Of a stretch of DNA of 64,000 bases, positions 7,614 through 16,041 are shown piece by piece. The stretch is from positions 1,178,001 to 1,242,000 of the forward strand of contig NZ_JAMSHT010000001.1 in assembly GCF_023805295.1 (NCBI RefSeq), read 5' to 3'. Made by a program: the position numbers and the translations under genes. Position 1 is the stretch's first letter. The number at the start of each line of letters is the position of its first letter. Below the pieces are notes generated by a model that had not been told where the DNA came from, made no database searches, and saw only the letters and a list, made by a program, of their open reading frames with translations. Origin of the DNA: Sphingomicrobium sediminis. GTDB taxonomy: Bacteria; Pseudomonadota; Alphaproteobacteria; Sphingomonadales; Sphingomonadaceae.

Positions 7614-8183
7614 CTAGTCGGCCCGCAAAGCGATGGCGGTGAGGCCCTTTCGACCGTCCGCGACGCGCGCTTCCAAAAGGTCCCCCGGCTCGAGGTTCAT
7701 GATGTTCCCCTCGCGCACCGTCTCCATGTGGATGAAAATGTCCGGCTCGTTCGTGCCCTGCCGATTGACGAACCCGTAGCCCTTCACGCGATTGAACCAT
7801 TTGACCTCCACCGGCTCGAACGGCCCGGCCTCGTCCATCAAGGCCTCGCGGTCCGCTCGTTCGGCACTAGAGATGGACGAGCGCGGGCTTTCGGGCAAGG
7901 CCGTCGATAGATCGATTTCGAGGATTTCGCGAGCCTGCCAGCCGCGGTCCATTTCCGCAGCCAGTGCCACCAGCCGCGCGCCCTCGGGCAAGCTGCGGCG
8001 GTCATGATCCTTGAGAATGGAGAAATGAATGAGGATGTCGCCGTCGATATCGTCGCTCACGAGGAAACCGAAACCCCGAGTCGCATCGAACCATTTCACA
8101 TGGCCCTCGACCTCGATGACGTCTTCATCCCGCTCTGTGTCGGTGTGAACGTTCACGGCTGATGTCGGCGAATTGTCATACAC
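7614..8183 (-). CDS. Double cold-shock-domain protein
   Basis: The 189-residue protein has two cold-shock domains joined by an acidic Ser-rich linker. Each has the RNP1-like motif: VKWFDATRGFGFLVSD with ILIHFS for the first, and VKWFNRVKGYGFVNRQ with IFIHMET for the second. Such CspA-like proteins bind single-stranded RNA or DNA as chaperones. I chose the GTG at 8183 (Val-Tyr-Asp-Asn) with upstream GAGGGAAG. A more distant TTG is possible. Its stop touches the DUF192 reading frame, so the two are probably co-expressed. Confidence 0.88.
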   Translation of the reverse strand: MYDNSPTSAVNVHTDTERDEDVIEVEGHVKWFDATRGFGFLVSDDIDGDILIHFSILKDHDRRSLPEGARLVALAAEMDRGWQAREILEIDLSTALPESPRSSISSAERADREALMDEAGPFEPVEVKWFNRVKGYGFVNRQGTNEPDIFIHMETVREGNIMNLEPGDLLEARVADGRKGLTAIALRAD

Positions 8184-8294
8184 GACGCCACTTCCCTCTC
8201 TGCCCCCTATCCTGCGCCATATAGCAGCGAGGCTTATGTCGTGCAAACGACATAAGGTGAATTTCCGTAAATGCCCTAAGGGTTTAGCTTAGAT

Positions 8295-8843
8295 TTAAAG
8301 CGAAAGTTGTTCACTATCGACATCAGCGCCGGGCTTCATATCGAGGATCGCCTTTGCCAGACCGTAGCTATGCCCGGCCCGCGCAAATGCAGCGATTGCA
8401 CGCTGTAGTGCCCGGGGATCCGCTATTGTTTCGGAAGCGTAAGGGCCGAATCGGCGGCGCTGTGCGAAGCGCAAGGCTGACGTTACGGCAGCCTTGTTCG
8501 CGGCTTCTTTGGCCTCTTCGCTATCTGCGTCGGAAATCCCGGCCGCATGCAGCGCCTGCCCCACGCGGCGTGGTCCGTAGCCCCTTGCGGCAAGGTCGCG
8601 GCCCTTCATCGCGGCATAAGCGGCATCGTCGACATAGCCGAGCTCGGCAAAGCGCGAGACGAGGCGCTCGGGCTGCGGCGCGTCATCGCCTTCCCACCCC
8701 CGCTCGCGAATTTTTCGCGTGAGGTAGGACAGCAATTTGGCCCGGGTCGTGGCGAAACGCCCGACATATCGCAGTGCCATTTCTTCCAGTTTTGTGGCGT
8801 CGAGCGGTCGTTTCCGCCTTTTTCTGGGCCCGGGCTTATCCAT
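8295..8843 (-). CDS. recX: RecX family regulatory protein
   Basis: RecX binds RecA filaments and inhibits recombinase activity. The 182-residue protein has the basic N-terminus (PGPRKRRKRPLD) and helical three-repeat architecture, including ALRYVGRFATTRAKLLSYLTRKI, FAELGYVDDAAYAAMK and GPRRVGQAL. recA is not in the window, so RecX is encoded apart from its partner here. The gene is divergent from the acyl-AMP ligase gene, leaving 124 bases for both promoters. Confidence 0.85.
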   Translation of the reverse strand: MDKPGPRKRRKRPLDATKLEEMALRYVGRFATTRAKLLSYLTRKIRERGWEGDDAPQPERLVSRFAELGYVDDAAYAAMKGRDLAARGYGPRRVGQALHAAGISDADSEEAKEAANKAAVTSALRFAQRRRFGPYASETIADPRALQRAIAAFARAGHSYGLAKAILDMKPGADVDSEQLSL

Positions 8844-8967
8844 CGCGCCTTGTTTGTGCCATAGTCAGGCAGCATGGAGCAATTGAGATACGCCGATTTT
8901 GGGGGAATGGCGGGAAAAACCGCCGGCTGAAACGGCTCCAAACCAAGAAGCAGATTAGGAATACAGG

Positions 8968-10743
8968 GTGCTGGACAGCAAGAATCCGCAGACACAGACG
9001 GTAGACGCGCCTGAGGGTACGACTCCGACGCAGGACCGTCTCGAGCGCCGCATCGCCGATTTCGACACGATGGGCGATGCGCTCGATTATGCCGCGCAGG
9101 GGGCGCGCGGCATGAACTTTCACGATGCGCGTGGCACGTTGCTGCGCACCTATACGTATCGCGAATTGCGCGAGGACGCGCTGGAAGCGGCGCAGCGTTT
9201 CATGGCGCTCGGGCTCAAGCCGGGCGAGCGCGTGGCGCTGGTTGCCGAGACTGGACCTGAATTCGCTGCCGCCTTCTTTGGCGCGGTCTATGCCGGCCTC
9301 TGGCCTGTCCCGCTGCCGCTGCCGACCAGCTTTGGCGGGCGCGAGGCCTATACCGACCAGCTGACGGTCATGCTCACCAGCAGCGATCCGCAGCTCTTTC
9401 TCTATCCCGACGAGATGGAAAGCTTCACCACCGAAGCTGCGGCCAAGCGCCAGGTGCCGGGCAAGACGTGGAGCCAGCTCGATGCCGTCGCGCCGGCGGG
9501 CAAGGACCTGCCCGAAGCCGATCCCGACGCCATCGCCTATCTCCAGTACAGCTCGGGCTCAACGCGTTTCCCGCATGGCGTTGCGGTGACCCATCGCCAA
9601 TTGCTCGACAATCTTCGCGCCCACGGCCTTGGCCTCAAAGTGCAGCAGAGCGATCGCTGCATCAGCTGGCTACCCTGGTATCATGACATGGGCCTTGTGG
9701 GCTGCATGCTCAGCCCGATGGCGAACCAGATTTCGGTCGACTATATGAAGACCGAGGATTTCGCCCGCCGTCCGCTGACCTGGCTCGACCTCATCAGCCG
9801 CAATCCTGGCACCACGCTCTCTTATTCGCCGACCTTCGGCTACGACATTTGCGCGCGCCGCATGTCGAGCCAGACCAAGGCTGCCGAGCGTTTCGACCTC
9901 GCGCGCTGGCGTATCGCCGGCAATGGCGCCGACATGATCCGTCCGGACGTCATGCAGAATTTCGTCGATTCGTTCGCCGATGCCGGCTTCCAGCCTTCGG
10001 CATTTTGCCCGAGTTACGGCCTGGCCGAAGCGACGCTCGCCGTGTCGCTCATGCCGCCGGGTGAAGGCATCAAGCTCGAATTGGTCGAGGAAGAAAAATT
10101 GGCCGGCGGTGCCCCTGCCCCGGGCGGCGACGATCGCCCGCAGCGTTATCGCGCCATCGTCAATTGCGGCAAGGCGGTCGAAGGCATGGAAATCGAGATT
10201 CGCGACTATGACGACCGTATCCTGCCCGAGCGGCAGGTCGGCCGCGTGCTGGTCCGCGGCGGCTCGGTCATGACCGGCTATTACAAGGACGAAGAATCGA
10301 CCAAGGCCTGCCTCAGCGAGGATGGCTGGCTCGACACCGGCGACATGGGATATCTGTCCAACGACTATATCTTCATCGTCGGCCGCGCGAAGGACATGAT
10401 CATCATCAACGGCCGCAACCACTGGCCGCAGGATATCGAATGGGCGGTCGAACAACTGCCCGGCTTCAAGAATGGCGACATCGCCGCCTTCGCGCTGACG
10501 ACCGAAAGCGGCGAGGAATTGCCCGCCGTCCTGGTCCATTGCCGCGTCAGCGACCTTGGCGAGCGCGCCCGCCTCAAGGACGACATCAAGGAGCGTGTCC
10601 GCTCGATCACCGGCATCAGCCCGATCGTCGAACTCGTGCCGCCGCGCAGCCTGCCCCGCACCAGCTCGGGCAAATTGAGCCGCGTCAAGGCACGTAACCT
10701 TTATCTGTCGGGCGAAATCGAACCGTTCGAAGTTGCGGCCTAA
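8968..10743 (+). CDS. Fatty acyl-AMP ligase-like enzyme (ANL superfamily)
   Basis: The 591-residue protein is an adenylate-forming enzyme: P-loop-like YLQYSSGSTRFPHGV, the WLPWYHDMGLVG motif characteristic of FadD32/FAAL proteins, SYGLAEATLAVS, the WLDTGDMGYL hinge Asp, and C-terminal GRAKDMIIINGRNHWPQDIE with a late RTSSGKLSR lysine. FAALs activate fatty acids as acyl-adenylates and pass them to an acyl carrier protein rather than CoA. No carrier protein, polyketide synthase or sphingolipid gene is adjacent. It starts with GTG, AGGA seven bases upstream. It is divergent from recX. Confidence 0.87.
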   Translation: MLDSKNPQTQTVDAPEGTTPTQDRLERRIADFDTMGDALDYAAQGARGMNFHDARGTLLRTYTYRELREDALEAAQRFMALGLKPGERVALVAETGPEFAAAFFGAVYAGLWPVPLPLPTSFGGREAYTDQLTVMLTSSDPQLFLYPDEMESFTTEAAAKRQVPGKTWSQLDAVAPAGKDLPEADPDAIAYLQYSSGSTRFPHGVAVTHRQLLDNLRAHGLGLKVQQSDRCISWLPWYHDMGLVGCMLSPMANQISVDYMKTEDFARRPLTWLDLISRNPGTTLSYSPTFGYDICARRMSSQTKAAERFDLARWRIAGNGADMIRPDVMQNFVDSFADAGFQPSAFCPSYGLAEATLAVSLMPPGEGIKLELVEEEKLAGGAPAPGGDDRPQRYRAIVNCGKAVEGMEIEIRDYDDRILPERQVGRVLVRGGSVMTGYYKDEESTKACLSEDGWLDTGDMGYLSNDYIFIVGRAKDMIIINGRNHWPQDIEWAVEQLPGFKNGDIAAFALTTESGEELPAVLVHCRVSDLGERARLKDDIKERVRSITGISPIVELVPPRSLPRTSSGKLSRVKARNLYLSGEIEPFEVAA

Positions 10744-10748
10744 AGGAC

Positions 10749-10777
10749 TTGAACGCGGCCCCGCCTTTCAGTAGGAG
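10749..10777 (+). promoter_or_regulatory. Candidate promoter of tRNA-Trp
   Basis: A -35-like TTGAAC and -10-like TAGGAG are 17 bases apart, and the -10 ends 14 bases before the tRNA 5' end. The placement right after the ligase stop codon suits a tRNA promoter, but the -10 is poor. Confidence 0.35.
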
Positions 10778-10791
10778 CCGCGTTCGGCCTT

Positions 10792-10867
10792 AGGGGTATA
10801 GCTCAGCTGGTAGAGCATCGGTCTCCAAAACCGAGGGTCGCGGGTTCGAATCCTGCTGCCCCTGCCA
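10792..10867 (+). tRNA. tRNA-Trp (CCA anticodon)
   Basis: A 76-base cloverleaf: acceptor AGGGGTA/TGCCCCT, D loop AGCTCAGCTGGTAGAGC, anticodon loop TCTCCAAAA with CCA, T loop GGTTCGAATCC, and an encoded 3' CCA. tRNA-Trp just upstream of secE-nusG is a common bacterial arrangement, though here a glycosyltransferase gene separates them. Confidence 0.97.
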
Positions 10868-10891
10868 GGCCGCGTTGGGGGGAATATTTGG

Positions 10892-12334
10892 ATGGAGCAG
10901 GCGAAGCGTAGCGCGCCATGGCTGCCGATCCTTGCGATCGTGCTCCTTACGCTCGCCCTTCGTCTTCCCACCGCCAGTTTCACCAGCCTCAGCATCGACG
11001 AGAGCGCCTATTCGCTCGTCGCCGCCGAGATCCTGCGCGGCAACTGGCCCTACAGCCACGCCTTCGACCACAAGCCGATCGGTATCTATCTCCATTATGC
11101 CGGCGTCATGGCGACCGGGCTGCCGCACCTCATCGCGGTGCGCTTGCTCGCCATTCTCGTCGCCATCGGCTCATCGCTTTTCATCTATGCGATCGCGCGA
11201 CAGCAGGCTGGCGCCAGCCGCGGCATCGCGACCGGGCTCGGTCTGCTCTACACGCTCGCCTCGATCGGGCTCGAAGGCCAGCCGACCAACACCGAGATCA
11301 TCGTCAACTTCTATCTGTTTGCCTGGCTCTATGCTTTTGGCTTTCGCGATCAGCGGCCGCTCGCCAGTGCCATCGGCGCGGGCATTGCCGCGGGCATTGC
11401 GGTTCAGGTCAACTACCTCGCCGGCCCGGTACTTGCGACGCTCTATCTCGGCGCCTTCATCGCCAATCCTAAACGCGAATTTCGCTGGCTGCTCGTCTCG
11501 GGGCTGACCTCGATCGGGACGGCATTGTCGCTGCTCGTGCCGATGCTGCTGGCTGGGACGCTCGGCGAATATTTCGCGATGCAGGCGAGCTTCCTGTCCG
11601 TTTACCGCGCGCCGCGCCCGGAATATTGGCTGCGCAAGGATCTCACCGAAATCGCGCAGGTGCTCGCGCTACCGATGCTGCTGTTCCTCGGTCTCCTCGT
11701 CTACCGCTTCAAAGAGGTGCCCTTCATTCGCATCCTGCTGCTGGCATTGGGCGCAATCCTGATGGCGAGCAGTTCGGGCTACTTCTTCCCGCATTATTTC
11801 CTGCTCTTCTGGGTGCCCTTCTTCTACCTGCTGGCGCGCGCCGTGCCGCTGGGCGAACCCAAGCAGGTGCGCATTGCCTTCATCGCCGCACTGATCACGG
11901 TCGAACCCGCCTTCCTCTTCGGCCTCGCCGAGACAGCGAAGGGCGTCGAAGTGACTCGCGACGTGATGGCCGACCGGGCACCCGACGGTGATCGTGGCCA
12001 GCGCATGCGCATAGCCTTCGCCGACGAGTTCAACCCCGGCGCAACCTCCTACATCACCTGCGAAAAGCCGGTTCTCTATCATTTGTTCGAGCAGCGCCCG
12101 GCGACCCGCTACCCCTTCTACATCCTCCACATGTACCCCTATCTCGAAGGCTTCGACACGCCCGCCCATCTCGCCGAGATTCGCGCCGCGGCGCCCGAAC
12201 ATGTGATGGTCGGAAAACTCTGTCCGACGCAGGAGACCCAATGGGTGCGCGAGGCCTTTGCCGACTATGTCGAGGTGAAGAATGTCGAGGGCACGATCCT
12301 CTATCGCCGCCCCGACCTCGTTGCCGCGCGCTGA
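10892..12334 (+). CDS. GT39/ArnT-like membrane glycosyltransferase
   Basis: The 480-residue protein has at least nine hydrophobic segments and the N-terminal signature of GT-C glycosyltransferases that use lipid-linked sugars: a loop after the first helix with SIDESAYSLVAAEIL and FDHKPIGIYLHY, where Asp and Glu are catalytic candidates. A large C-terminal soluble region (from about residue 345) faces the periplasm. It probably transfers a sugar from polyprenyl phosphate to an unknown acceptor. It sits between tRNA-Trp and secE. The ATG is 24 bases after the tRNA, so it may be read through from the tRNA promoter. Confidence 0.8.
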   Translation: MEQAKRSAPWLPILAIVLLTLALRLPTASFTSLSIDESAYSLVAAEILRGNWPYSHAFDHKPIGIYLHYAGVMATGLPHLIAVRLLAILVAIGSSLFIYAIARQQAGASRGIATGLGLLYTLASIGLEGQPTNTEIIVNFYLFAWLYAFGFRDQRPLASAIGAGIAAGIAVQVNYLAGPVLATLYLGAFIANPKREFRWLLVSGLTSIGTALSLLVPMLLAGTLGEYFAMQASFLSVYRAPRPEYWLRKDLTEIAQVLALPMLLFLGLLVYRFKEVPFIRILLLALGAILMASSSGYFFPHYFLLFWVPFFYLLARAVPLGEPKQVRIAFIAALITVEPAFLFGLAETAKGVEVTRDVMADRAPDGDRGQRMRIAFADEFNPGATSYITCEKPVLYHLFEQRPATRYPFYILHMYPYLEGFDTPAHLAEIRAAAPEHVMVGKLCPTQETQWVREAFADYVEVKNVEGTILYRRPDLVAAR

Positions 12335-12350
12335 GGCGCTCCAGCACATC

Positions 12351-12379
12351 TTGCAAAAGCGGAGCACCGCCGCTACATC
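12351..12379 (+). promoter_or_regulatory. Candidate promoter of secE-nusG
   Basis: TTGCAA and TACATC are exactly 17 bases apart, 110 bases upstream of secE. The same TTGCAA -35 element recurs upstream of rplK and rpoB. By-eye assignment. Confidence 0.45.
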
Positions 12380-12488
12380 GCCATCCCATGCGACATGGGT
12401 GGTGAAACGCTCCCCGCACCGGCAGCGACCGGCGGCGGGGGAAATCTCCTACCCGAAAGCCGCGAGACGAGAAGAAGGATCAAGAATA

Positions 12489-12686
12489 GTGGCCAAGGTA
12501 TCGCCCGGCGAATTCATCCGTCAGGTCCGCACCGAAACCGCGAAGGTCGTTTGGCCGACGCGCAAGGAAACCGTGCAGACCGCGATCATGGTGATGATCA
12601 TGACCACCATCCTCGCACTCTTCTTCCTCGGTATCGATTCGATTTTCAGCTCGGTTGTCCAGTTCCTCGTCGGACTGGCCAGCTAA
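12489..12686 (+). CDS. secE: Preprotein translocase subunit SecE
   Basis: SecE is an essential part of the SecYEG channel. The 65-residue short form has the conserved amphipathic segment with VRTETAKVVWPTRKETVQTA followed by a single C-terminal membrane helix. The start is GTG, preceded by AAGGATC. It is followed 20 bases later by nusG, the usual pair. Confidence 0.95.
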   Translation: MAKVSPGEFIRQVRTETAKVVWPTRKETVQTAIMVMIMTTILALFFLGIDSIFSSVVQFLVGLAS

Positions 12687-12706
12687 GCCAATAGGGTAGA
12701 GATTTC

Positions 12707-13243
12707 ATGTCCCGCTGGTACATCATCCACGCTTATTCGGGTTTTGAAAACAAGGTGAAGGAAGCCATCGAAGCGGAGGCCAAGCGCCTCGGCCTCGAGC
12801 AGGGCGTCGAGCGCGTCGAAGTGCCGACCGAAACCGTCACCGAGATCAAGCGCGGCAAGAAGGTCCAGACCGAACGCAAGTTCATGCCGGGCTATGTGCT
12901 CGCCAAGCTGACCATGACCGACGACGTCTTCCACCTCGTGAAGAATACGCCCAAGGTCACCGGCTTCCTCGGCCCCAACGGCAAGCCGCAGCCGATCCCC
13001 GATGCGCAGGCCAACCGCATGCTCGACACCAAGGACGAGACTGCGGACGCGCCCAAGCAGAAGATTTCGGTCGATTACGAGATCGGCGACAACGTCAAGG
13101 TGCTGGACGGCCCGTTCGCCAGCTTCACCGGCATCGTCGAAGAGCTCAATTTCGAGCGCAACATGGTCAAGGTCAGCGTGTCCATCTTCGGCCGCGCCAC
13201 CCCCGTCGAGCTCGAATTCGACCAGGTCGAACTGGTCAAGTAA
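12707..13243 (+). CDS. nusG: Transcription termination/antitermination protein NusG
   Basis: The 178-residue protein has the N-terminal NGN domain (starting WYIIHAYSGFENKVKEAIE, with MPGYVLAKLTM that contacts RNA polymerase) and a C-terminal KOW domain (GDNVKVLDGPFASFTGIVEEL) that contacts Rho or ribosomal protein S10. It follows secE in the ancestral order. The convergent histidine kinase gene ends 22 bases beyond it and I see no strong terminator between them. Confidence 0.97.
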   Translation: MSRWYIIHAYSGFENKVKEAIEAEAKRLGLEQGVERVEVPTETVTEIKRGKKVQTERKFMPGYVLAKLTMTDDVFHLVKNTPKVTGFLGPNGKPQPIPDAQANRMLDTKDETADAPKQKISVDYEIGDNVKVLDGPFASFTGIVEELNFERNMVKVSVSIFGRATPVELEFDQVELVK

Positions 13244-13264
13244 ACCAGACCGGGCGCGCCGCGC

Positions 13265-14419
13265 TTAGTCTCCGAAATTTTCATCCACGATACGGGCGGC
13301 AAGGGCTTCATCCTTGCTGCCTTTCGTGCCTGCGGCCAGCTCCTCCAGCCCGATCTCGAGGCGATAGACGAAGCGGTCCGCGACGATCTCGCGCGCCGCG
13401 CGTCCGCGCAGCATGGTCGGCACGATCCGGGTGAGGAGCTTGGTACCGAATCCGGTCCGCTTCGACCCGAACGCCCGACGCGCTTCGTCGGTCATCATTT
13501 CAGCCCAAGTAAGGACGAAAAGCGGTCGCGCATCCGCGCCGCGCTCGATCGTCCATTCGATGTCGATACCCCCCTCATCATCGCCGAGCGCTCCATATTT
13601 TTGAGCGTTAGTCGCAAGTTCGTGCAGCGCGAGACCGATCTGCTGCGCGGCTTCCGAACCGATGCGTACTGGCGGCCCTTCGATGCGGATCTTGTCGGGA
13701 TAGGCAAGGATGGTGGGCTCGAGCTGGCGACGCACGATCTTGTCCAGCAATTCGCTGGTCTCGTCCTCGCCGCGCATCACCGAAGCCGTAGCCCCCGCCA
13801 GGGCCTCGACCCGACCGGTGAAGGTGTCGACATATTCGTCGACCGACACGCTGCCGCGAGCACTCTGCCGTGCCAGCGATCCAACGACGGTGAGCAAATT
13901 GTTCGAACGATGCACCGCCTCGCGCGCCTGGATGGCGAGGCTGGCATTGGCGGCGGCCAGTTCGGCGGTCCGCTCCTTCACCTTGGCCTCCAGCGTATCG
14001 CGCGCTTCGGTCAATTCCGCGTTCACTTCGGCAAGTGCTGCTGGGCTCGGCAAGGCGACCAATTGCGGGATCATGCGAAACAGCACGATCGCGGTCGCCA
14101 TCGAGACGAGCCCGGTCGCCAATTTGAGCCAGCCGACGATGGGGTAGATGGGCATCCACAAGGTGACGATGCCGAATAGGTGCGTCAGCCCGCACAGCAG
14201 GATGAAGGACGCGAACAGAACGACGATGCCACTGAAGGGAATGTCCCTGCGCTTGCGCAACACGGTTAGCAGCGCGAACGGAATGGCCATGTAGGACAGG
14301 AAGATGAGCAAGTCGGATCCCGCCCAGAGGACAACCAGCCAAGGCTGCCAGAGCAGGCACATTCCATGCGGCATATAGTCGCCGAATTGGACCATCTGCC
14401 GCGCCAACGCTTCACTCAT
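13265..14419 (-). CDS. Ethylene-receptor-like HWE sensor histidine kinase
   Basis: The 384-residue protein has three membrane helices (about residues 30-55, 62-85 and 92-118), a coiled coil (125-165) and an HWE-type kinase. The H-box is EAVHRSNNLLTVVG (His170), the N-box HELATNAQKYGAL, and the family Trp-x-Glu is in LTWAEM. The membrane domain resembles the ethylene-binding domain of plant ETR1 and cyanobacterial receptors: Asp36, Tyr43, Ile46, Pro47, Ile73, Cys76 and His80 match ETR1 Asp25, Tyr32, Ile35, Pro36, Ile62, Cys65 and His69 with identical spacing. Cys and His are the copper(I) ligands in ETR1. No receiver-domain gene is adjacent; a glycosyltransferase gene is divergent. Confidence 0.88.
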   Translation of the reverse strand: MSEALARQMVQFGDYMPHGMCLLWQPWLVVLWAGSDLLIFLSYMAIPFALLTVLRKRRDIPFSGIVVLFASFILLCGLTHLFGIVTLWMPIYPIVGWLKLATGLVSMATAIVLFRMIPQLVALPSPAALAEVNAELTEARDTLEAKVKERTAELAAANASLAIQAREAVHRSNNLLTVVGSLARQSARGSVSVDEYVDTFTGRVEALAGATASVMRGEDETSELLDKIVRRQLEPTILAYPDKIRIEGPPVRIGSEAAQQIGLALHELATNAQKYGALGDDEGGIDIEWTIERGADARPLFVLTWAEMMTDEARRAFGSKRTGFGTKLLTRIVPTMLRGRAAREIVADRFVYRLEIGLEELAAGTKGSKDEALAARIVDENFGD

Positions 14420-14670
14420 GACACGTCCCCTTTTCGTTCGAATGCGTGCGGCCGCTCTTAGACCGTCGCAGGCCGCGCCGGAAGATCGTTACAGTGGCAA
14501 AACTATTGGCGTCTCCGATGATAGGCCGCGCGTGGTTCGCTGTAATCGCAAAATACGATCAATTCGGATCAAACAATTCGCTTTGTTCGAACGGAGATGT
14601 CGTATAGGTGCGTGCGACCGTCTCCGTAGAGCATATCCGGAGCGGCTCCGTTTTGTTGGGGTCCTTTGGA

Positions 14671-16041
14671 ATGCAATATGATTCGGACGCGAACCGCGTC
14701 TACGTGCGGCGTACGCACAAACGTTTCTATCTCGGTGTCCGCAATAAGTTCCTCGTGGCGCTATTGGGCGCGTTCGTCTGGATGGGCCTGTCCATCTGGT
14801 TGGCGCAGCCTTGGGTACGCGATCTCGGCGAACTGACGCACCCCGCCTTCGCCTGCTTCGCGATCGGCTTTATCGCCTTCGTGCCGGGCTTCATGAACGG
14901 CTTCCTCATCTTCTCGCTGCTGATGGACAATCGCCCGCCGCGTAGCCCGCTGCGCAAATATCCGGGAATCACGATCCTTATCGCCGCCTATCAGGAGGAG
15001 AAAGCGATCGAGAATACCCTCTCGGCTTTTACGCGCAGTAGCTATTTCGGTCCGGTCGAGGTCTTCGTCCTCAACGACGGCTCGCGCGATCGCACTGCCG
15101 AAATTGTGCGCGACTTTATCGGCCGCGCCTGCTTGCCACCCAATTACACGATCAAACTGTTCGATTTCGAGCAGAATCGCGGCAAGAGCCACGTCCTCAA
15201 TGACGGCCTGGCCGCAGCCACCCACGACCTCATCATCACGCTGGACGGCGACTGTACCCTGCGTGAGGGAAGCCTTCGCGCCATCGTCGAGCGATTGATG
15301 TCCGATCCCCCGCTGACCCAGGCAATTGCGGGCTGCGTCATGGCGCGCAATCCCGGAGACAGCCTGATCGCGGCGGCGCAGGAATGGGACTATTTCCACG
15401 GCATTGCTGCAGTGAAGCGCATGCAGAGCATGTATCACGGTACGCTGGTCGCGCAGGGTGCCTTTTCGCTCTATCGAAAGAAGGCGCTGGAAGCCGTGGG
15501 TGGCTGGCCTGAAACGGTTGGCGAGGACATCGTCATCACCTGGGCCATGCTCGAGCGCGGGTGGCGCGTCGGCTATGCCGAGGACGCCATCGTCTTCACC
15601 GAAGTGCCGACCACCATCAAGCAATTCGCCTTGCAGCGCCGCCGCTGGTCGCGCGGATTGATGGAAGCTTTTGCGCGCCATAAGAACATGCTCTTTTCGA
15701 CGCGGCTCACCGGCTTGTTCATCTGGTGGAACCTCATGTTCCTCCCGCTGGACCTGGCCTACACCTTCATTTTCATCCCGGGCATCGTCGCCGCCTTTTT
15801 CGGCCATTTCTGGATCGTCGGCCCGCTGACGCTCGCCGTGCTGCCGCTCGCCTTACTGTGGAACGGGGTCATCTTCCGGATCCAGAAGAAGATGTACGGC
15901 CGCGAGGGCCTCAAGGTCACCCGCAACCGCCGTGGCTTCCTTTTCTACTGCTTCGTGTACACACTCATCATGCAGCCGGTTTGCGTCTGGGGATATCTCT
16001 CCGAACTGCTCGGCCTTCGTAAGAAATGGGGCACGCGCTAA
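14671..16041 (+). CDS. Membrane GT2 glycosyltransferase (PgaC-like)
   Basis: This inner-membrane processive-type glycosyltransferase has two N-terminal helices, a GT-A domain and C-terminal helices. Key motifs are ILIAAYQEE, VLNDGSRDRT, the DGD metal-binding motif in ITLDGDCTL, GEDIVITWAML and the acceptor motif QRRRWSRG. It resembles PgaC/NodC-like synthases that polymerise GlcNAc, but the sugar is unknown. I start it at the ATG at 14671 (456 aa). A GTG 63 bases upstream is an alternative. Its stop overlaps the next gene by one base. It is divergent from the ethylene-receptor-like kinase, so it may be a target of it. Confidence 0.82.
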   Translation: MQYDSDANRVYVRRTHKRFYLGVRNKFLVALLGAFVWMGLSIWLAQPWVRDLGELTHPAFACFAIGFIAFVPGFMNGFLIFSLLMDNRPPRSPLRKYPGITILIAAYQEEKAIENTLSAFTRSSYFGPVEVFVLNDGSRDRTAEIVRDFIGRACLPPNYTIKLFDFEQNRGKSHVLNDGLAAATHDLIITLDGDCTLREGSLRAIVERLMSDPPLTQAIAGCVMARNPGDSLIAAAQEWDYFHGIAAVKRMQSMYHGTLVAQGAFSLYRKKALEAVGGWPETVGEDIVITWAMLERGWRVGYAEDAIVFTEVPTTIKQFALQRRRWSRGLMEAFARHKNMLFSTRLTGLFIWWNLMFLPLDLAYTFIFIPGIVAAFFGHFWIVGPLTLAVLPLALLWNGVIFRIQKKMYGREGLKVTRNRRGFLFYCFVYTLIMQPVCVWGYLSELLGLRKKWGTR

